A DNA stretch of 6,230 nucleotides from Kiritimatiellia bacterium (GTDB taxonomy: Bacteria > Verrucomicrobiota > Kiritimatiellia > CAIQIC01 > Lenti-01), in assembly GCA_018432565.1 (NCBI GenBank), contig JAHDSS010000573.1, positions 1-6,230 on the forward strand. Direction: 5' to 3'. Shown in pieces: positions 5,959 through 6,230 of this stretch. The notes under the pieces were generated by a model that ran no database searches, was not told the DNA's origin, and saw nothing but the letters and a program-made list of their open reading frames with translations. Position numbers and translations under genes: made by a program. The number at the start of each line of letters is the position of its first letter. The stretch's first letter is position 1.

Positions 5959-6230
5959 CGGCTCCCCACCCCTGACCTCTGACCCCCGCCCTCTGTCTCC
6001 TGTCCCCTGCCCCCTGTCTCCTGTCCTCTGCCTCCTGTCTCCTGGAATGGATCCCAGGGCGCCAGCGAATCTCCGCTGCCGGCCCCCACCGTCTCCAGGG
6101 TTTCGGCATAGCGGTTCAGAATGCCGGGCTGTGCCAGGCGGTCGCGGATGAAACGGTGGCCGGCTTCGCCCATGGCCCGGCGCTGCTCCGGATGGTCGGC
6201 GGCCTCGGCGATGGCCCGGGCCAGCGCGTC
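5955..6230 (-). CDS. Glycosyltransferase (GT4-type), C-terminal 91 residues, with a repeat-encoded tail
   Basis: The frame is open from the right edge to a TGA at 5955-5957. The first part, ALARAIAEAADHPEQRRAMGEAGHRFIRDR followed by a short helix (ILNRYAETLETV), is the standard C-terminal end of GT4/GT-B glycosyltransferases, where the last helices pack back on the nucleotide-binding domain. The enzyme would add a sugar to the growing lipid-linked glycan; donor and acceptor cannot be read from this fragment. After a short linker (GAGSGDSLAPWDPF) the tail becomes repetitive QETGGRG heptapeptides ending in RSGVGSR, encoded by a 7-bp tandem array. This tail is not part of the fold and probably replaced or extended the original C terminus. 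The stop overlaps the next gene's GTG start by four bases. Confidence 0.82.
   Translation of the reverse strand, partial: DALARAIAEAADHPEQRRAMGEAGHRFIRDRLAQPGILNRYAETLETVGAGSGDSLAPWDPFQETGGRGQETGGRGQETEGGGQRSGVGSR
5971..6040. repeat. Heptamer tandem array D (CCTGTCC type) at the glycosyltransferase 3' end
   Basis: Ten 7-bp units in register, mostly YCTGNCY: CCTGACC, TCTGACC, CCCGCCC, TCTGTCT, CCTGTCC, CCTGCCC, CCTGTCT, CCTGTCC, TCTGCCT, CCTGTCT. A degenerate further unit may run to about 5964. On the coding strand it is purine-rich and encodes the QETGGRG repeats. Its last units abut the start of the next gene, so the AGGGG and GGGGAG stretches that could bind the ribosome for the GTG at 5958 come from, or border, the array. 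It is the same heptamer family as array C in the aminotransferase gene. Confidence 0.9.

Noticed and set aside
3793..5982. Long plus-strand open frame (729 codons) opposite the two deacetylase genes.
   Set aside because: It is an Arg/Pro/Gln-rich shadow of real minus-strand genes. The minus strand has recognisable motifs, tight 4-bp and 10-bp gene junctions and ribosome sites; this frame has none.

Overview
The window is a G+C-rich piece of a bacterial surface-polysaccharide locus, with every convincing gene on the minus strand. In transcription order (right to left) it holds the 3' end of a GT4-type glycosyltransferase, a membrane-anchored NodB-like deacetylase-domain protein, a soluble polysaccharide deacetylase of the exosortase-linked (DUF3473) type, a small GxxExxY protein inside a palindromic repeat block, a PglC-like initiating sugar transferase, a DegT/PglE-like aminotransferase, and the start of a small unrecognised gene that runs off the left edge. 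No tRNA, rRNA, CRISPR array or transposase is visible. Host assignment is tentative. The gene mix, the GxxExxY protein, heptamer repeats inside genes and the left-edge protein resemble what I recall from PVC-superphylum genomes (Kiritimatiellota, Verrucomicrobiota, Planctomycetota) and similar uncultured lineages.

Layout: 5955-6230 is the glycosyltransferase tail, whose last residues are encoded by a 7-bp tandem array and whose stop overlaps the next start by 4 bp (GTGA). 4171-5958 and 3315-4160 are the two deacetylase-family genes, 10 bp apart. 2251-3299 is an insertion-like island: four ~78-bp imperfect palindromes spaced by ~30 bp (108-bp period), then the GxxExxY gene, then two more units that each carry an extra 22-bp hairpin insert. 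1561-2238 is the sugar transferase and 247-1539 the aminotransferase. The aminotransferase is interrupted in frame, just before its catalytic lysine, by about 156 bp made of three different 7-bp tandem arrays.

Together the genes suggest assembly of a lipid-linked glycan. The aminotransferase would make an amino sugar nucleotide, the PglC-like enzyme would load a phospho-sugar onto undecaprenyl phosphate, the glycosyltransferase would extend the chain, and the deacetylases would modify it. The parts least explained by the gene content are (i) the nuclease-fold GxxExxY gene bracketed by palindromic repeats inside an operon, and (ii) the heptamer arrays, which have no stop codon in any of the six frames and have entered two protein-coding genes without breaking them.
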